A stretch of DNA of 6,125 nucleotides from Anaerolineales bacterium (GTDB lineage Bacteria > Chloroflexota > Anaerolineae > Anaerolineales > Villigracilaceae), in assembly GCA_017882065.1 (NCBI GenBank), contig JADGQD010000126.1, forward strand, positions 1-6,125, written 5' to 3'. The stretch's first letter is position 1, and the number at the start of each line of letters is the position of its first letter. Positions 4,244-6,125 of the stretch are shown here, in pieces. Position numbers and translations under genes: made by a program. The notes beneath the pieces are model-generated. The model made no database searches, was not told the DNA's origin, and was given only the letters and a program-made list of their open reading frames with translations.

Positions 4244-5491
4244 ATGTCTCTCCGTGTTCTCTCTGTCTTTGGCACCCGCCCCGAAGCCGTGAAAATGGCC
4301 CCGGTTGTGCAAGAACTCAAACGCACACCGGGCGTAGAGTCGTTTGTGTGCGTTACAGCCCAGCATCGGGAGATGCTTGACCAGGTTCTGACCCTGTTCG
4401 ACATCCAGCCGGACGTGGATCTCGATCTGATGCGGGCCGACCAATCCCTGGCGGAACTGAGCGCCCGCATCTTCCGGGACCTCGACCCGGTACTGGCGGA
4501 CCTGAAACCGGATTGGGTACTGGTACAGGGCGATACCACCACGGTTGCAATCACCTCCCTGCTGGCGTATTACCGCCGCGTCCGGGTGGGACACGTTGAA
4601 GCGGGACTCCGCACACACGACAAGTGGCAGCCTTTCCCCGAAGAGATAAACCGACGCGTGGCGGGTGTTGTCGCGGACCTGCATTTTGCTCCCACCGAAT
4701 GGGCGCGGAAAAATCTCCTGCGCGAGGGTGTGCCCGATTCGACCATCGCATTAACCGGCAACCCGGTGATTGATGCATTGCAGGTTGTGGCGAAACAACC
4801 GCAGCCGGAGTCAGTTGCTCAATTACTGACAAAATTGGAAATTCATGCGTGTCGTTGCGAGGAGCCGCGCAGCGGCGACGAAGCAATCTCCGCGCGCGCG
4901 GGGATTGCTCACCTGCACCGTGCCTGCGGTGCGCCGCAGGTGCAGGTGTCGCTCCCTCCGGTCGCTCGCACTGACACAAGGAAGAGGTTAATTTTGGTGA
5001 CCGCCCACCGGCGCGAGAATTTTGGCCAACCGCTGGAGAATATCTGTGCGGCGTTGAAAGAATTGGCTGAACGTGGAGATGTGGAAATTGTTTACCCGGT
5101 GCATCTCAACCCGAATGTGCAGGGACCGGTGAAGCGTTTGCTCGGGAATGTGCAGCACGTCACGCTCCTGTCGCCGTTGGATTACCTGCCGATGGTGCAT
5201 CTGATTAAGCAATCTACCCTTGTGCTGACCGATTCGGGCGGCATCCAGGAAGAGGCTCCAACCTTCGGCGTTCCTGTTTTGGTTTTGCGCGAAGTGACCG
5301 AGCGCCCGGAAGGGGTGAAAGCAGGGGTGCTAAAGCTGGTCGGAACGGATAGCAGCCTCATCGTCCGTGCAGCGAACCGGTTGTTGGATAATGCAGGGGC
5401 TTACGCAAAAATGGCGAAAGCGGTGAATCCATTCGGGGATGGGCAGGCAGCCGGTCGCATTGTGAAATCTGTATTGAATTTCCAAATCTAG
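4244..5491 (+). CDS. wecB: UDP-N-acetylglucosamine 2-epimerase, non-hydrolysing, with an in-frame repeat insertion
   Basis: 415 residues. It interconverts UDP-GlcNAc and UDP-ManNAc in the cytoplasm, feeding WecC. Landmarks: FGTRPEAVKMAP (9-20), AQHREMLDQ (39-47), QGDTTT (95-100), GHVEAGLRTHD (116-126), PFPEEINRR (130-138), TGNPVIDAL (171-179), TAHRREN (253-259), HLNPNV (287-292), TDSGGIQEEA (329-338) and TERPEG (352-357). The acidic, His and Arg active-site residues of the family are all present. The start is ATG 4244 with GAGGA 7 nt ahead; the TTG at 4205 would add 13 residues read through the hairpin. The family is usually 370-385 residues; about 43 extra (202-245, starting ACRCEEPRSGDEAIS) come from the palindromic repeat at 4849-4977, and 372 remain without it. 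The insertion lies in the linker just before the His-bearing TAHRREN motif. Activity is probably kept, since the frame is open and all motifs survive on both sides. Confidence 0.93.
   Translation: MSLRVLSVFGTRPEAVKMAPVVQELKRTPGVESFVCVTAQHREMLDQVLTLFDIQPDVDLDLMRADQSLAELSARIFRDLDPVLADLKPDWVLVQGDTTTVAITSLLAYYRRVRVGHVEAGLRTHDKWQPFPEEINRRVAGVVADLHFAPTEWARKNLLREGVPDSTIALTGNPVIDALQVVAKQPQPESVAQLLTKLEIHACRCEEPRSGDEAISARAGIAHLHRACGAPQVQVSLPPVARTDTRKRLILVTAHRRENFGQPLENICAALKELAERGDVEIVYPVHLNPNVQGPVKRLLGNVQHVTLLSPLDYLPMVHLIKQSTLVLTDSGGIQEEAPTFGVPVLVLREVTERPEGVKAGVLKLVGTDSSLIVRAANRLLDNAGAYAKMAKAVNPFGDGQAAGRIVKSVLNFQI
4849..4977 (+). mobile_element. REP-like palindromic element inserted in frame within wecB
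   Basis: The 129-bp (43-codon) segment is bounded by GTGTC (4849-4853) and its complement GACAC (4973-4977); GCGAG (4857-4861) and CTCGC near the right end pair inside these. Two nested hairpins fill it. The first has a 12-pair stem AGCAATCTCCGC/GCGGGGATTGCT (4882-4893 with 4898-4909, one G-T). The second is compound: CACCTGCA (4910-4917) with TGCAGGTG (4941-4948), enclosing CCTGCGG (4923-4929) and CCGCAGG (4934-4940). The left part (TTGCGAGGAGC...GACGAAGCAATCTCC, with bases between) is the widespread genomic palindrome whose translation reads like CEERSDEAIS. Mobility is inferred from that resemblance; no flanking duplication is evident. Confidence 0.75.
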
Positions 5492-5494
5492 CGA

Positions 5495-5500
5495 TAGAAT
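5495..5500 (+). promoter_or_regulatory. -10-like box in front of leader RNA copy 2
   Basis: TAGAAT (5 of 6 to consensus) ends 13 nt before the element, the same spacing as TATCAT before copy 1. A TTGAAT lies at 5474-5479, but its 15-bp spacing is short and it lies within the end of wecB. I see no intrinsic terminator between the wecB stop (5491) and this box. Confidence 0.4.
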
Positions 5501-5513
5501 CAATTCAGCATCT

Positions 5514-5607
5514 TACTGCTCCTTGTATAAATTTCTGAACTGAAGCAGCCAAAAAGCAGGGGAAAAACGACAATTTGGGTTCAAATATTTACGCAGTACC
5601 CTGTAAT
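5514..5607 (+). ncRNA. Candidate structured leader RNA, copy 2 (upstream of second SPFH gene)
   Basis: This 94-nt element is the homologue of 2172-2264 (minus). Helices: P1a TACTGC 5514-5519 with GCAGTA 5593-5598; P1b GTA(T)AA 5525-5530 with TTTAC 5588-5592; P2 TGAAC 5536-5540 with GTTCA 5579-5583; P3 CCAAA 5549-5553 with TTTGG 5574-5578. Relative to copy 1, P2 carries two fully compensated pair changes (A-U to G-C, U-A to A-U), and P3 changes a U-G pair to C-G. Loop motif GGAAAAACGA and the tail CCCTGTAAT are kept. It ends 108 nt before the SPFH start codon, in the same orientation. A separate TATAAT promoter lies between the element and the gene, so the element would act only on transcripts from the upstream start, or it acts as DNA. 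Confidence 0.6.
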
Positions 5608-5645
5608 AAGGCGGAGGCGGGTGTGTCGTGCGTGCCTGCGTCTGC

Positions 5646-5674
5646 TCGATATTAGCGCGCGTATCCGGTATAAT
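5646..5674 (+). promoter_or_regulatory. Sigma70-like promoter proximal to the second SPFH gene
   Basis: TCGATA (5646-5651; 4 of 6) and a perfect TATAAT (5669-5674) are separated by 17 bp. Transcription would start near 5681, leaving about 35 nt to the start codon. Between it and the RNA element (5608-5645) there is only a G-rich stretch with no feature I can name. Confidence 0.55.
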
Positions 5675-5715
5675 CATCTCAATTCATCCCAAAAGAGTTG
5701 TTTCAGGAGGTCCAT

Positions 5716-6125
5716 ATGAATATTGCAAGCGTGCTTCAAGGATTGGCCACTTTCTCGTGGCTGCTGGTGGTTGGTATCATTGTCCTGGCTGTGGTACGCG
5801 CCAGCCGGGCGAAACCGTTGAAGGGAGCCACCTGGCTGGTGATCGCGATAGTGGTTTTTTCGCTGGTGTTGACCACCGTCAGCGCCGGGCTGGTATTCCT
5901 GCAAGCTGACCAATACGGCATTGTGATTTCTGCGCTCCAGCCGACAGGCTATCGCACTCAACCGTTAGGGCCAGGCTTACACTGGGTCGTTCCGTTTCTC
6001 GAGAACGTGCAGTCTTACTCCATTGCGAAGCAGACATATACAATGGCGACCTCGACAGGCGAGGGGCAGGTGACGGGCGATGACTCCATCCAGGCCCGGA
6101 CGAAAGACGGCCAGCAGGTATTCCT
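5716..6125 (+). CDS. SPFH/Band 7 domain membrane protein, prohibitin-like (3' end outside window)
   Basis: 136 codons are visible before the window ends. The start ATG has a perfect AGGAGG (5705-5710) 5 nt ahead. Two hydrophobic segments (about 13-28 and 39-60) come first, then the beginning of an SPFH domain: ADQYGIVISALQPTGYR (64-80), PLGPGLHWVVPFLENVQSYS (83-102) and TGDDSIQARTKDGQQV (120-135). The 'LGPGLHWVVPF...V' and 'T.DG..V' patterns are typical of prohibitin/HflC-type Band 7 proteins. It differs clearly from the stomatin at 493-1392, which has one membrane segment, so it is a distant paralogue rather than a recent copy. The function is probably scaffolding in the membrane, inferred from the family. 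It shares an upstream conserved element with the nfeD-stomatin operon, suggesting joint control. Confidence 0.88.
   Translation, partial: MNIASVLQGLATFSWLLVVGIIVLAVVRASRAKPLKGATWLVIAIVVFSLVLTTVSAGLVFLQADQYGIVISALQPTGYRTQPLGPGLHWVVPFLENVQSYSIAKQTYTMATSTGEGQVTGDDSIQARTKDGQQVF

Noticed and set aside
2172..5607. Composite transposon with wecCB between inverted repeats
   Set aside because: The repeats are inverted and flank wecCB, but there is no transposase, no target duplication seen, and the copies match regulatory position and orientation of the outward SPFH genes with pairing-preserving changes.

Overview
The window looks like a chromosomal segment of a free-living bacterium of moderately high GC content. 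Long spacers rich in palindromes, a 'CEERSDEAI'-type palindromic repeat inside a gene, and the style of the proteins suggest Chloroflexota (Anaerolineae-like). That placement is inference only; there is no rRNA or marker gene here.

Layout. 1-356 (minus): 5' part of a RimI-like GNAT acetyltransferase that runs off the window, with a 25-bp tandem duplication over its start. 493-2024 (minus): a two-gene membrane operon, short NfeD then stomatin/SPFH, 26 bp apart. 2025-2898: an 874-bp spacer with no convincing gene. It holds an operator-like inverted repeat over the nfeD promoter, a 93-nt conserved folded element, a GC-rich tandem repeat array, a GA run, two strong palindromes, and a probable promoter plus leader hairpins for the next operon. 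2899-5491 (plus): wecC and wecB, 40 bp apart, which together turn UDP-GlcNAc into UDP-ManNAc and then UDP-ManNAcA, a precursor for surface polysaccharide. wecB carries an in-frame 129-bp palindromic insertion. 5492-5715: a spacer with the second copy of the folded element and a good promoter. 5716-end (plus): the start of a second SPFH-domain membrane protein.

Main observation. Two elements of 93 and 94 nt (2172-2264 minus, 5514-5607 plus) align at about 78% identity. Each lies upstream of, and in the same orientation as, an SPFH-type locus: nfeD-stomatin on the left, the second SPFH gene on the right. Both fold into the same long hairpin. One 5-bp helix has changed by paired substitutions (TAATC/GATTA versus TGAAC/GTTCA), and a further pair goes from U-G to C-G. 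In both copies a -10-like hexamer ends exactly 13 nt before the first helix. This suggests a cis-acting structured leader RNA, possibly riboswitch-like, shared by membrane-stress type SPFH/NfeD genes. I do not recognise it as a known class. The two SPFH loci may therefore be co-regulated although the sugar-nucleotide operon separates them.
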